From the NCBI RefSeq assembly GCF_018736065.1, contig NZ_CP076128.1:1302001-1366000 (forward strand): 64,000 nucleotides of DNA, written 5' to 3'. The stretch is from Flammeovirga kamogawensis (GTDB lineage Bacteria > Bacteroidota > Bacteroidia > Cytophagales > Flammeovirgaceae). This document shows, one piece after another, positions 9,314-19,079 of the stretch. Below the pieces are notes generated by a model. It was given only the letters and a program-made list of their open reading frames with translations. It had not been told where the DNA came from and searched no databases. Within the stretch, counting starts at the first letter, position 1. Every line of letters starts with the position of its first letter. A program made the position numbers and the translations under genes.

Positions 9314-9346
9314 CTTCCTACACTGTATTAATTACAGTGTAGGAAG
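9314..9346 (-). promoter_or_regulatory. Intra-operon hairpin between susD and the SusE-like gene
   Basis: A perfect 14-bp stem (9314-9327 with 9333-9346) encloses a 5-base loop. On the minus strand only a weak A/T-rich stretch follows rather than a clean U-tract. It may act as a partial terminator or as an mRNA end stabiliser that lets susC/susD be expressed above the downstream gene. Confidence 0.6.
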
Positions 9347-9353
9347 TATTGAA

Positions 9354-10979
9354 TTAATAACCAGGGTTTTGGACCAAATTAGGGTTAGCACCTAGATCAG
9401 ATGATGGTATTGGACAAACATTGTAGATTGATGATGTTGATACACCATCTTTATCTCCCCCTTTAAATTGCCAAACATAAGCACCTCCAGTAAATTGTCC
9501 TAATCTTATCAAATCTGTACGTCTTACACCTTCCCAATAAAGCTCTCTTGAACGTTCATACTTAATAATTTGCTCAACATTCACTTCTGAAGCTTTAAGA
9601 TGCTCTCCAACAGGTACATTTGCTCTTGTGTATAGCTCATTCACATAATTTAGTGCTTGACTTTGAGAAGCCCCTGAAACACCTCTTGCAGCTAATTCTG
9701 CATAATTTAAATAAGCTTCAGCTAAACGAAATACAATAAAATCTGTATCTACAAAATCGCCTGTAGGATCTGAACCTTGAGCTCCTGTTCTTGTTTTATT
9801 ACGGAATTTCGCAATTGCATAACCTTCTGTAAACTGAGTTGGATCATTAATCTCTTCTTTTTGACCATCGGTATGCACAAGATTTCTATCATCAGCAGAC
9901 TTATATTGTAAAGTCTGAGTTAACGTTTTCATAGAGCGGTTACCACCCCATCCACCATTAACACCAAATTCTGTAGCATCCATTGTACCACCAATAGAGG
10001 CATGAATTAGATATGCAGAACCACCGTATGATTTAGATCTTAAACCATTTTCGTTATGCGACCAAATAATTTCACTTCCAGATGTATTATTATCTGCCAA
10101 GAATAAAGTTTGATAAGCAGAATATGAAGAACCTTGATTATTTGTAACTAAAGCATAACCTGCATTCAATACTTTATTTGTATAAATTAATGCACTATCA
10201 TATTTAGCAGGTTGTCCATAAGACTCTGCGTTTAAATATAATCTTGACAATAACATCCATGCTGCAGCTTGATTTGCTCTTCCTGTTTCTGCTCCAGGAG
10301 TAGGAACTGTTAAATCAGCCTCCACTGCTCTTAATTCAGAAGAAATGTAATTAAATAATTCTGGACCATTTAATTCACCTGCTGGGTTTGGTAAGAATTT
10401 ACCAACTCCATCCGCCTCGGTAGTAAATGGAATACCATTTCCAAATAAATCAAGTGCATGCCAATAAGAATAGGCTCTTAAGAAACGAGCTTCGTTGTAC
10501 ATTTCTTTTGTTGAAATACCATCTACAATGATATCAGTGCCTTTCGTATTACGAATAAATTCATTACAAATCGAAATTTGATAAAAAATTCTTGAATACA
10601 AAGCAGAGATGAATTCATTGTTTGAGCCCCAAGTCATATAACTTAACTTAGGTAAATTACCATCTGCCCAACCATTGATTGTTTCATCAGTTGGTAATTG
10701 TTGTAGTTCCCAATATCTACGTATATATTGAGATGCTCCTTCATCAATACCACCAATATCCGCATCACCAGCAGGACCTACTTGACCAGTAACTACATAA
10801 CCAGAATACAATTTTGCTAATGCTTTTGTATAGTTTGATGGGTCATCGAAAACATCTGCTCCCGAAATTGTGTTTGGATCAATTGGAGTAGTATCCAAAT
10901 CACCTACACATGATGTGAACGATAGTGCAGCAACTGAAGCAACAACAGCTAGCGTTCTTTTTATATTATTAAATTTCAT
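9354..10979 (-). CDS. susD: SusD/RagB-family nutrient-binding outer-membrane lipoprotein
   Basis: The protein has 541 residues and a lipobox FTSC placing the lipidated cysteine at C23. The N-terminal half shows SusD-like TPR features, including EARFLRAYSYWHALDLFGNG, the most recognisable SusD motif. The C-terminal half ends in the RagB/SusD domain with YERSRELYWEGVRRTDLIR and a final CPIPSSDLGANPNLVQNPGY, all classic for the family. SusD caps the SusC pore and binds the glycan. It lies 14 bases downstream of susC, so the two are co-transcribed. The glycan cannot be read from SusD itself; neighbouring GH13 enzymes point to alpha-glucan. Confidence 0.95.
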   Translation of the reverse strand: MKFNNIKRTLAVVASVAALSFTSCVGDLDTTPIDPNTISGADVFDDPSNYTKALAKLYSGYVVTGQVGPAGDADIGGIDEGASQYIRRYWELQQLPTDETINGWADGNLPKLSYMTWGSNNEFISALYSRIFYQISICNEFIRNTKGTDIIVDGISTKEMYNEARFLRAYSYWHALDLFGNGIPFTTEADGVGKFLPNPAGELNGPELFNYISSELRAVEADLTVPTPGAETGRANQAAAWMLLSRLYLNAESYGQPAKYDSALIYTNKVLNAGYALVTNNQGSSYSAYQTLFLADNNTSGSEIIWSHNENGLRSKSYGGSAYLIHASIGGTMDATEFGVNGGWGGNRSMKTLTQTLQYKSADDRNLVHTDGQKEEINDPTQFTEGYAIAKFRNKTRTGAQGSDPTGDFVDTDFIVFRLAEAYLNYAELAARGVSGASQSQALNYVNELYTRANVPVGEHLKASEVNVEQIIKYERSRELYWEGVRRTDLIRLGQFTGGAYVWQFKGGDKDGVSTSSIYNVCPIPSSDLGANPNLVQNPGY

Positions 10980-10993
10980 TATTATTTCTTCAA

Positions 10994-13900
10994 TTAGAAT
11001 CCAACATTAACACCTACCAAGAACGTTCTTGGACGAGGGTATACATCATTATCAATACCTCCACTAATCTCTGGGTCAAGGCCTTTGTAAGGAGTAACAA
11101 CGAAAACATTGTTTACAGTACCATAAACTCTCATTGAGATTGCACCATTTTTAATATTATTGAAGTTATAACCTAACATGATATTATCAAGACGGAAGAA
11201 TGAAGCATTTTGTAAATAATAATCTGAAAAATACTGAGGGTTTTCAAATCCTGTATTTTTGATATCACTATTTAAATTACTCAAATAACCGCCACCTGTT
11301 GTTGTATACATTCCTGTATAATAAGCACTATTAGAAGCTACGTTATTATATACATAATTCCCGAAGTTCCAACGACCTGCAAAAGAAAAATCCCAATTTT
11401 TATATGTCATTTTAGAAGTAATACCCATGTAAACATTTGGAGCAGGATCTTCTTTTCTCACTTTATCATCATCATTAATTAACCCATCTTGGTTTTGATC
11501 AACATAAACACCTTCTAGTGGTTTACCATTGTTGTCATAAACTTGTTCATATACGAAGAAAGAGCTTGCTGGGTAACCTTCAGAATGTATTTGAATTGTA
11601 TTACCAGTACCACCAGCAATACCTCCTGTGAATACACCTTTATAGTTAGGGTCATTTACTTGAGTTAATTTCGTAATTTTATTCTCATTATAAGTCACGT
11701 TATAACCTAAATCCCAATGGAAATCTGTTGTAGAAATTGCCTTATAATTAACTGAGAATTCAATACCTTTATTTTCTAAATCACCAACATTTGTCAATAA
11801 CTGGTTAGTTAAATTAGAACCTGCAGGTACTGGTATTACATTAAGTAAATCTGTTGTATAACGTTGATATACATCTATTGAACCTGTAATCTTATCATCT
11901 AAGAAACCATAATCCAAACCTAAATTATATGTAGTAGTTTCTTCCCATTTAATATTTTTATCGTAACCACCAGGGCGCATCGTTGTAGAATAGTAAGGAG
12001 TACCATCTGGTAAATAGAATTCATAATCAGCTGTATTTTGTGATGCTGTATATGTATTCAAATATGGATAATCTCCATTTCCAATATTTTGTTGTCCTGT
12101 AATACCCCAACCAGCACGAAGCTTTAAAGTACTAACAGCATCAGATGTTGATAAGAAACCCTCTTTCTTGATATTCCAAGCAAAAGCTAATGCTGGAAAT
12201 AAACCAAATCTTGTTTCTGGAGAGAATCTAGAAGTACCATCTTGTCGTACAGTAGCAGTTAACAAGTATCGATCTTTAAATGTATAATTTAAACGTCCAA
12301 AGAAAGAAACGATATATGATTCAGTACGGAAGATTTTTTCTGGTTGTTGAGGTGGAGTTTGATCATCGTTATAGTTGTTTGTATAACTATATTCTTCTCT
12401 CCAGAAATGTTGCCATGAATAACCTACCATTACGTCTAATCTAGAATCAATTGATTCTAGATCTTTCACATATTGTAAAGTAAAATCTAATAACTCATTC
12501 TTTTTCTCTTGTTTATACGGAGAATATTGACCTCCACTCGCATACATAAATGCTGCATTTGTTGGCACTAAAGTTTTACCATCTGATTTAGAGTAATCAT
12601 AACCTAAATTTAAATTAGCTTTTAATTCAGGCAAGAAATGGAATTTATAGTCTAACTGTGCATTACCTACAAATCTATTTACTCCAGAAGTATTTGACTT
12701 TTGATCTAAAAGTGCTCTTGGATTTGCAGTTGCGATTGTAATTGGATCACCTGTTCCAGCATCTAACCAAGCATGGTAACCTCCAAATCTATCATATTCA
12801 CTTGATGGATCTTTTGCCTGCTGAGTTGGATCATAACGTAAAGCACTACCAATTGCACCATTATCTGCAAATGTATTTTGAACGTTCATATACTTAGCGT
12901 TCACATTCACTTTTAAATGGTCATCTAATAATGAAGGAGTTAAATTTAATGCGACAGTTGTTCTGTCCATATGGGAGGTTTCCAAGATACCATCATTATA
13001 TGTATATCCTACTGAAGCTCTAAAAGGAACAACATCTGCAATTGAACCACCTACAGCTACATTATGGTCTGTAGAAATAGCATTTGAATATACTTCATCT
13101 TGCCAATCTGTAGTATTTGAGCCTAACAAATCGGTAACTGCTGCTTGATTAGGATATCTTTGCTTTAAAACATCTGAAAATTCATTCGCATTTAAAACAT
13201 CTATTTTCTTAGGTACTGTAGCAACTGAAACATTACCTGAATAATCAATTTTCAATTTACCCGAAGAACCTTTCTTAGTTGTAATAATAATTACACCATT
13301 TGATGCTCTTGAACCGTAAATTGCAGTTGCGGATGCATCTTTTAAAACAGTAAATGTTTCAATATCATTTGGGTTCACTGTGTTTAGTGGGTTTTGCATA
13401 CCTGTAACACCCTCGTTATCGATTGGCACACCATCAATCACAATTAAAGGATCATTAGAAGCTGATAAAGAAGATCCACCACGTATACGGATTGTTGATC
13501 CTGCACCAGGAGCACCACCAGAGTTCGTCATTTGAACACCAGCAACTTTACCATTCAATAGTTCCTGTGGAGAAGTAATTGCACCTTGGTTAAAATCAGA
13601 AGCTTTAATTGCTTGTACTGAACCAGTAGCATCTTCTTTCTTTACGCTACCATAACCAATTACTACAACTTCTTCAAGTTGTTCTGCATCGACTTCCATA
13701 AATACATCAATTGTTGCTGCATTTCCTACTGGTACTTCTTGTGCCATATAGCCAATGTAACTTACAACCAACACATCCTCGCCATCTGCAAGTGAAATTT
13801 TGAATTTACCGTCAAAATCGGTAGTACCACCTTTAGTAGTACCTTTAACTAAAACAGCCACACCCGGTAGTGGGTCGCCATTTTCATCTACAACAGTACC

Positions 13901-13996
13901 TTGTACAGTTCTATCTTGAGCGAATGTCACTAAAGAGAACAATAAAAGTAGCATCGTTGTAGCTAAACGCCATGTAGAGTTAATGCTCATTTTCAT
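10994..13996 (-). CDS. susC: SusC/RagA-family TonB-dependent outer-membrane transporter
   Basis: This protein has about 1000 residues. The frame is open to a TTG at 14014, but the ATG at 13996 is preferred because it begins a normal signal peptide (MKMSINSTWRLATTMLLLLF). The mature protein opens with a carboxypeptidase-regulatory-like beta domain (VQGTVVDENGDPLPGVAVLV). The TonB-box region and plug follow (EEVVVIGYGSVKKEDATGSV, then GAPGAGSTIRIRGGSS and YGSRASNGVIIITTKKG). A 22-stranded barrel ends in VGVNVGF with the usual terminal Phe. Together with SusD it would import glucan oligosaccharides using TonB energy. The 5' region is long and shared with the divergent lacI-type regulator. Confidence 0.95.
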   Translation of the reverse strand: MKMSINSTWRLATTMLLLLFSLVTFAQDRTVQGTVVDENGDPLPGVAVLVKGTTKGGTTDFDGKFKISLADGEDVLVVSYIGYMAQEVPVGNAATIDVFMEVDAEQLEEVVVIGYGSVKKEDATGSVQAIKASDFNQGAITSPQELLNGKVAGVQMTNSGGAPGAGSTIRIRGGSSLSASNDPLIVIDGVPIDNEGVTGMQNPLNTVNPNDIETFTVLKDASATAIYGSRASNGVIIITTKKGSSGKLKIDYSGNVSVATVPKKIDVLNANEFSDVLKQRYPNQAAVTDLLGSNTTDWQDEVYSNAISTDHNVAVGGSIADVVPFRASVGYTYNDGILETSHMDRTTVALNLTPSLLDDHLKVNVNAKYMNVQNTFADNGAIGSALRYDPTQQAKDPSSEYDRFGGYHAWLDAGTGDPITIATANPRALLDQKSNTSGVNRFVGNAQLDYKFHFLPELKANLNLGYDYSKSDGKTLVPTNAAFMYASGGQYSPYKQEKKNELLDFTLQYVKDLESIDSRLDVMVGYSWQHFWREEYSYTNNYNDDQTPPQQPEKIFRTESYIVSFFGRLNYTFKDRYLLTATVRQDGTSRFSPETRFGLFPALAFAWNIKKEGFLSTSDAVSTLKLRAGWGITGQQNIGNGDYPYLNTYTASQNTADYEFYLPDGTPYYSTTMRPGGYDKNIKWEETTTYNLGLDYGFLDDKITGSIDVYQRYTTDLLNVIPVPAGSNLTNQLLTNVGDLENKGIEFSVNYKAISTTDFHWDLGYNVTYNENKITKLTQVNDPNYKGVFTGGIAGGTGNTIQIHSEGYPASSFFVYEQVYDNNGKPLEGVYVDQNQDGLINDDDKVRKEDPAPNVYMGITSKMTYKNWDFSFAGRWNFGNYVYNNVASNSAYYTGMYTTTGGGYLSNLNSDIKNTGFENPQYFSDYYLQNASFFRLDNIMLGYNFNNIKNGAISMRVYGTVNNVFVVTPYKGLDPEISGGIDNDVYPRPRTFLVGVNVGF

Positions 13997-14653
13997 ACTT
14001 AAACAATTAGACAAATAGACAGGTATTTATTAAAAATAGGATTAGAATAGAATTAATTACAATAGATCATATCAGTGTAATATTTTTAATTAGATGAATC
14101 TTTTTTTCATTTTCATTTAAAGATCATATGTATGTTAATCCAATCCAATCTTAAAAAAATACAATTAGCAAATCCGGTTTTTCCTTCGTTGCTAATGCAA
14201 AATAGTGACTTATTCCTTTAGTACAAAGAATTTTTTTTTCACTTTTATTAAAAACCTTTAAGTTAAATCAATATAGATTTTTTAATAGGCTTTAACAGGT
14301 CGTATAAACAACGCGATATTTTAAACTAAAAAAGAAACTAAAAACAGAATAATACCAATGTAAAATATAAATATATATACATTATATTCTATTTAAGACT
14401 ATTTAAGAGATTTAACGGTTATTACGTAACCTTATAGAAATGCGTAGTTTGTACACATTTTAGAGGGATAAAAACACAGCGAAAAAAAAATCGAAGTTTT
14501 ACTGAGAAAAACACAAAAAAAATAAAAACATATTTTTCAATCGGTTGCGCAATTTTTTTGATTTTTATAAGATTAAATAGGTCTATTCATTCCATTTATC
14601 TATATTTTCGGAATACAATACAATTTTGAACTAATTTATTACAATCTAATAGT
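13997..14653. promoter_or_regulatory. Divergent regulatory region between susC and the LacI-type gene
   Basis: This is about 650 bases of very AT-rich DNA without a credible reading frame. It holds one operator-like site at 14539-14558. A possible -10 element TATTTTCG at 14603-14610 lies about 45 bases before the regulator start. The susC side has a long leader in which nothing else was recognised. Confidence 0.6.
14539..14558. promoter_or_regulatory. Operator-like site upstream of the LacI-type regulator
   Basis: The plus-strand sequence aatcggttgcgcaatttttt shares the GCGC centre and the half-site aatcggttgc with the other two sites; its other half is only partly conserved. It is 96 bases before the regulator start and about 540 bases from susC, so it could serve autoregulation. 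Confidence 0.5.
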
Positions 14654-15685
14654 ATGAGGAAAGAGCAATACACAATGCAAGATATTGCAAATGAATTGGG
14701 GATTTCAAAATCAACTGTTTCACGTGCTCTAAAAAATCACCCCGATATCAGTCAGGATACTAAAGATGCAGTCAACAAGCTCGCTAAAGAAAAAGATTAT
14801 CAGCCTAATTCTTTAGCTTTAAGCTTAAGACATAATAAATCTTTTGTTCTTGGTATAATAGTTCCAGAAATTGTACATGACTTTTTTGCTAATGTCATTT
14901 CTGGAGTTCAGACTGTTGCATATAATGAAGGTTATAATGTAATGATATGTATTTCCAATGAAAGTACTGAACAAGAGATTGTAGACGCAAAAGCAATGTA
15001 TTCTAGTAGAGTTGATGGTTTATTAATCTCAACAACTAAAAAAACAACTGATTTATCTCATCTCAAGAGTTTGGTCCGAAAAGGGGTTCCTTTAGTTATG
15101 TTTGATAGAGTTTCTGACGAACTTGATGTTAGTAAAGTTATTACTGACGATCATCATGGAGCTTATTTAGCAACTGAGCATTTAATTAAGCAAGGTTGTA
15201 AGAAAATAGTCCATTTAAGTGGTCCTGATAATCTAGCAATCGGAATAAATAGAAAGGAAGGTTATAAAGCTGCTCTTAAAGATTATAAAATAGCTATTGA
15301 TGATAATTTAATTATTCCTTGTCCATTAGGAGACTTATCAGAAGCTAGAGAAGTAACAAAACAACTTTTAGATTCTGATTTAAGCTTTGACGCCATTTTT
15401 GCTAATAATGATGTGACAGCAATTGGTGCTATGTCTTCTATAAAAAATAAAGGATTAAGAATTCCTGAAGATATCTCAATAGTTGGTTTTGGCGATTGGC
15501 GTTTGTCTAAATTACTAGAACCACCATTATCATCGATAGAACAATCAGGTATTGATATTGGTATCCAAGCTGCTACTCTCCTACTTGAACAAATAAAAGC
15601 AGAAGAGAAAGATAAAGAGTTTAAACCAAGAACTGAGATTATTAAAAGTAAACTCATAAAAAGAGAATCAAGTACACAGAGATAA
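14654..15685 (+). CDS. LacI/GalR-family transcriptional regulator
   Basis: This 343-residue protein has an N-terminal helix-turn-helix (TMQDIANELGISKSTVSRAL, residues 7-26) and a hinge helix (YQPNSLALSLR). A periplasmic-binding-protein-like sensor domain follows (FVLGIIVPEIVHDFFANVI, then VDGLLISTTK, GYKAALKDY and PEDISIVGFGDW). It is divergent from the sus-like operon, and operator-like palindromes of LacI type lie upstream of three units here, so it is the likely local regulator. The ligand would be a glucan-derived sugar, which is inference. Bacteroides thetaiotaomicron instead controls its sus genes with the unrelated SusR. Confidence 0.9.
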   Translation: MRKEQYTMQDIANELGISKSTVSRALKNHPDISQDTKDAVNKLAKEKDYQPNSLALSLRHNKSFVLGIIVPEIVHDFFANVISGVQTVAYNEGYNVMICISNESTEQEIVDAKAMYSSRVDGLLISTTKKTTDLSHLKSLVRKGVPLVMFDRVSDELDVSKVITDDHHGAYLATEHLIKQGCKKIVHLSGPDNLAIGINRKEGYKAALKDYKIAIDDNLIIPCPLGDLSEAREVTKQLLDSDLSFDAIFANNDVTAIGAMSSIKNKGLRIPEDISIVGFGDWRLSKLLEPPLSSIEQSGIDIGIQAATLLLEQIKAEEKDKEFKPRTEIIKSKLIKRESSTQR

Positions 15686-15714
15686 TTATACATTTATTTC
15701 ATGTATTACTATAT

Positions 15715-15743
15715 AAAGCCACTCAACTTTGGGTGGCTTTTTA
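15715..15743 (+). terminator. Terminator after the LacI-type regulator
   Basis: An 8-bp stem (15715-15722 with 15733-15740) is followed by a short T-run. It separates the regulator from the next operon. Confidence 0.7.
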
Positions 15744-15836
15744 TATTTAAATAATAAATGGCAATAAACTCTTTATTAATTTCTCTAAAATCTACTATCT
15801 TGCTTTATATTCGATAGCATTATTGTACATCCTCTT

Positions 15837-18800
15837 ATGTCCAAACACTTATTAGTATTATTTCTATTTCTATGTTCCTCTTTGTCCTATGGGCAGCAAT
15901 ACAACATTTCCAGTTACACTATCCATAATGGATTAAGTGATAATTCATGCATGTCTTTAATTAAAGGTCCGCATGGTAGTATATGGGCGGGAACTCAAAG
16001 AGGTGGAATAAGCATAAATAATAGTCAATCTTTTATAACAATAGATGCACACCTTGGCTTATCTGATAATCGAATTTTAGATTTTGCTAAAGGAAATAAA
16101 GATGACATTTGGGTAGCTACTACAAATGGGCTTAATCGAATTGTAAATAGAGAGATCAAACAATTTCTTGTAAATAGTAAGACTAGATATAGTATTAGAG
16201 ATATTGAATACGATACTGTAAATAATTCACTGTATGGTATTAATTCAAAAGGACATGTCTTTAAATTAAATCAAGAATTTGATAAAATTGAAAATATTAC
16301 TTTACCCGAAAACGTAAGTCGTTTTACTTGTTTAAAAAGCGACAATACTGGTAAACTTTGGGTTGGAACTAGAAATCATGGCATATTTATTATTGAAAAT
16401 GATTCTGTAACTAAACGTATCGTTTTTGATAAAAATATTGAAATTAATGTAATTCAACACCTTGATAATAGTAAAACAATTATTGGCACTAATAAAGGCG
16501 TACGCATTATTAATAATATAAGTGATGTTTCTCCATTTCAATTCTTAAGAAATCTACATGTTCAAACACTTCTTGTAGATCAATATAAAAACCTGTGGAT
16601 TGGTACTAAATCTAATGGGGTATATATTACTAAAAATGGTAAAATTACTCAGCATATCAATAAAAGTAATGGCATTGAAAATAATGTTACGTCTATCATA
16701 GAAGATGATGAAGATGGTGTATGGATTGCAACTGATAACGGCATATTTAGATATAATAATGATGCTTATACTTTTTATGGGAAAAATTTCAAAATAGAAG
16801 AAAGAATAATACAAACTTTTCAGACAACTGACTCTGTTACCATTTTAGGCTCAGAAACAGATCTTACATTTATAAAAAATAATTCACTTAAGAAGAAAAT
16901 TAAACTTCCGTTAAAAACTAGATATTTAGATATAATCGAAGATTCGACGAATAATATAGTAATAGGAACAAATAATGGAGTTTATAAACTAAATACTGAC
17001 AAATGGGTTGCTATCTCTAATAATTTAGCAGAGGAAAAAGTATTTAGAAAACCTTGTATATTATTTAAGCAGGGAAATATTACATATTCTTTTGTAGGAA
17101 ATTCTCTATACGAGGTGAAAAATCAAAGTCTACATTTTATAAAGACTTTTGATATTAAAATTGGAGGATCTAGAATTACACAAGTTATTTATTCTGATGA
17201 GAATAAAACATTATGGGTAGCTACAAGCGGAAAAGGTTTAGTAAAAATGGATCACAATTTTAATATTCTATCTGTTTTTAACCCAAAAAACCTTACTTCT
17301 CCAAGCTACTACATTACAGATTTAGCAATTGATAAAAATGATAATCTTTGGATCTCTACCTCAGATAGTGGTGTTTGTAAATTACATAAAAATGCGGATC
17401 GAATTATCAGTTTTCAAGATGAAAAATTGGCATTAAATATTATAAATACTTTAGGCGTAGATAAAAATGGTAATATTTGGGCAGGAGGAAATCATGGTAT
17501 TAATCACATTACAATATTAGAAAATGATTTAGTAAGGATTGAATTATATGGCAAAGACGAAGGATTTAATTCTCTCCTCTATTACAAAAGTAGCTGTAGT
17601 GTAGATCACAATAAAAATTTATGGTTCGGAAGCGAAAAAGGGGCAATTAAAATAAACCCATCACATGAAGTTTACAGTATGACCCCTCCTATTATTGTGT
17701 ATGAAGGTTTAGAAATGTTTTCTGACAAGTTTGATTGGGAAAACTACTCCAGCGGAATCGATCTTAAAACACACCTCCCAAATGAATTAAGATTACCTCA
17801 CGATAAAAATAATATATCAATTGATTTTGTAGGCATTTCTATGAATGTCCCATCAAAAATCAGGTACAGATGGCGACTAATTGGTTATGAAGAGAACTTC
17901 CACCCTCTCACAGCTAATTCAATAGCTTTTTATCCAAACTTACCAACTGGAGATTATATCTTCCAATTGCAGGCACTTAATGCTAGAGGGATTGCTTCAA
18001 AAATTAATGAAGATTTTAAATTCACTATTGAAAAACGTTTTTTTGAAAAAAGAAGTATTAGAGCACTAGCTGTTCTAGTATTTGTTTCTCTTATCTGCTA
18101 TTTCTTTTATTATTCTATTAAACAAGAAAGAATTCAGCGTGAAATCCTTCAAGAAAAAGTAAATGAAAGAACTAGGGAAATTAAAAATGCCCGTCAAAAA
18201 GTAGAAAAAGCTAAAGAAACCATAGAAAATACTAATGAAGAGCTTCGTCAGATTAATGAGCGTGTAAGAGGAAGTATTAAATATGCTGCTAATATTCAAA
18301 ATGCACTAATAGGTTGTGACGATAGTTTTGAGAGACTATTTCCTAAATCATTCAATTTAAGTATTACTAAAAGTGAAGTAACTGGAGATTTTACATGGTT
18401 ACATGAGAATGACAAATACATTTACCTATTACTTATAGATTGTACTAACCACGGTGTTCCTGCAGCTTTAATTTCTATTATTGGAAATCAATTACTTGAT
18501 CAATTAATATTAGATTTTCCCGATATTAAAGGGGCTGAATTGCTTTCTAAGTTGGATATGAATCTAAAATCTGCTTTAAATATCTCTGAAAACACTATAA
18601 TTAGTGATGGTATGGATATCGCTGTATGTCGATTTGAAAAAGGAACTAGGAATTTAAACTTTGCTGGTGCAAGAAGGCCTTTAATTATTGTTGAAAATGA
18701 TGAATTGAAAACAATTAAAAGTAATTTTTGCAGTATAGGGATAGTTTTTAATGATGTTAATCCAAGTTTTGATAACTTTGATATGGAATTAGGGGAAAAT

Positions 18801-19079
18801 GCTATCTGCTATTTATTTTCAGATGGTTTTTCTAATCAATTTAATATAGATGGCGAAAAATTTAAAAAAGTAAACTTTAAAAAATTACTTTTTGAAGTAT
18901 CTTCGCTTCCGTTTGCGGAACAATGTAGTAAACTCTACTCTATTTTTAATAATTGGAAAAAAGGTGTAGAGCAAGATGACGATATGATGGTCGTCGGATT
19001 CAAATATGAAACAAATTATGCTGAAAGCACAAGGGATCATAAAATCATACGGGAAACTGAACGTATTGAAGGGGATTGA
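15837..19079 (+). CDS. Propeller-sensor membrane protein with SpoIIE-type PP2C phosphatase output
   Basis: The protein has 1080 residues. A signal peptide (1-19) precedes about nine or more two-component-regulator propeller repeats, seen as IWAGTQRGG, IWVATTNG, LWVGTRNHG, LWIGTKSNG, VWIATDNG, LWVATSGKG and LWFGSEKG. A Y_Y_Y domain (about 655-735, YRWRLIGYEENFHPL), one membrane segment near 742-762 and a cytoplasmic coiled coil follow. The output is a SpoIIE/PP2C phosphatase (about 845-1055) with TGDF, DCTNHGVPAALIS, DGMDIAVC, SDGFSNQF and DDDMMVVGF. It therefore looks like a hybrid sensor in which a phosphatase replaces the histidine kinase. The partner is unknown. A possible -10 element TATATTCG lies at 15806-15813. 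Its 3' end overlaps the next gene by over 60 bases. Confidence 0.85.
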   Translation: MSKHLLVLFLFLCSSLSYGQQYNISSYTIHNGLSDNSCMSLIKGPHGSIWAGTQRGGISINNSQSFITIDAHLGLSDNRILDFAKGNKDDIWVATTNGLNRIVNREIKQFLVNSKTRYSIRDIEYDTVNNSLYGINSKGHVFKLNQEFDKIENITLPENVSRFTCLKSDNTGKLWVGTRNHGIFIIENDSVTKRIVFDKNIEINVIQHLDNSKTIIGTNKGVRIINNISDVSPFQFLRNLHVQTLLVDQYKNLWIGTKSNGVYITKNGKITQHINKSNGIENNVTSIIEDDEDGVWIATDNGIFRYNNDAYTFYGKNFKIEERIIQTFQTTDSVTILGSETDLTFIKNNSLKKKIKLPLKTRYLDIIEDSTNNIVIGTNNGVYKLNTDKWVAISNNLAEEKVFRKPCILFKQGNITYSFVGNSLYEVKNQSLHFIKTFDIKIGGSRITQVIYSDENKTLWVATSGKGLVKMDHNFNILSVFNPKNLTSPSYYITDLAIDKNDNLWISTSDSGVCKLHKNADRIISFQDEKLALNIINTLGVDKNGNIWAGGNHGINHITILENDLVRIELYGKDEGFNSLLYYKSSCSVDHNKNLWFGSEKGAIKINPSHEVYSMTPPIIVYEGLEMFSDKFDWENYSSGIDLKTHLPNELRLPHDKNNISIDFVGISMNVPSKIRYRWRLIGYEENFHPLTANSIAFYPNLPTGDYIFQLQALNARGIASKINEDFKFTIEKRFFEKRSIRALAVLVFVSLICYFFYYSIKQERIQREILQEKVNERTREIKNARQKVEKAKETIENTNEELRQINERVRGSIKYAANIQNALIGCDDSFERLFPKSFNLSITKSEVTGDFTWLHENDKYIYLLLIDCTNHGVPAALISIIGNQLLDQLILDFPDIKGAELLSKLDMNLKSALNISENTIISDGMDIAVCRFEKGTRNLNFAGARRPLIIVENDELKTIKSNFCSIGIVFNDVNPSFDNFDMELGENAICYLFSDGFSNQFNIDGEKFKKVNFKKLLFEVSSLPFAEQCSKLYSIFNNWKKGVEQDDDMMVVGFKYETNYAESTRDHKIIRETERIEGD

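Noticed and set aside
13997-14014. TTG start that lengthens SusC by six residues
   Set aside because: The ATG at 13996 begins a standard signal peptide, and the added residues precede it without purpose.
15283-15693. Minus-strand frame of about 136 residues inside the LacI-type gene
   Set aside because: It overlaps a clear HTH regulator and shows no domain of its own.
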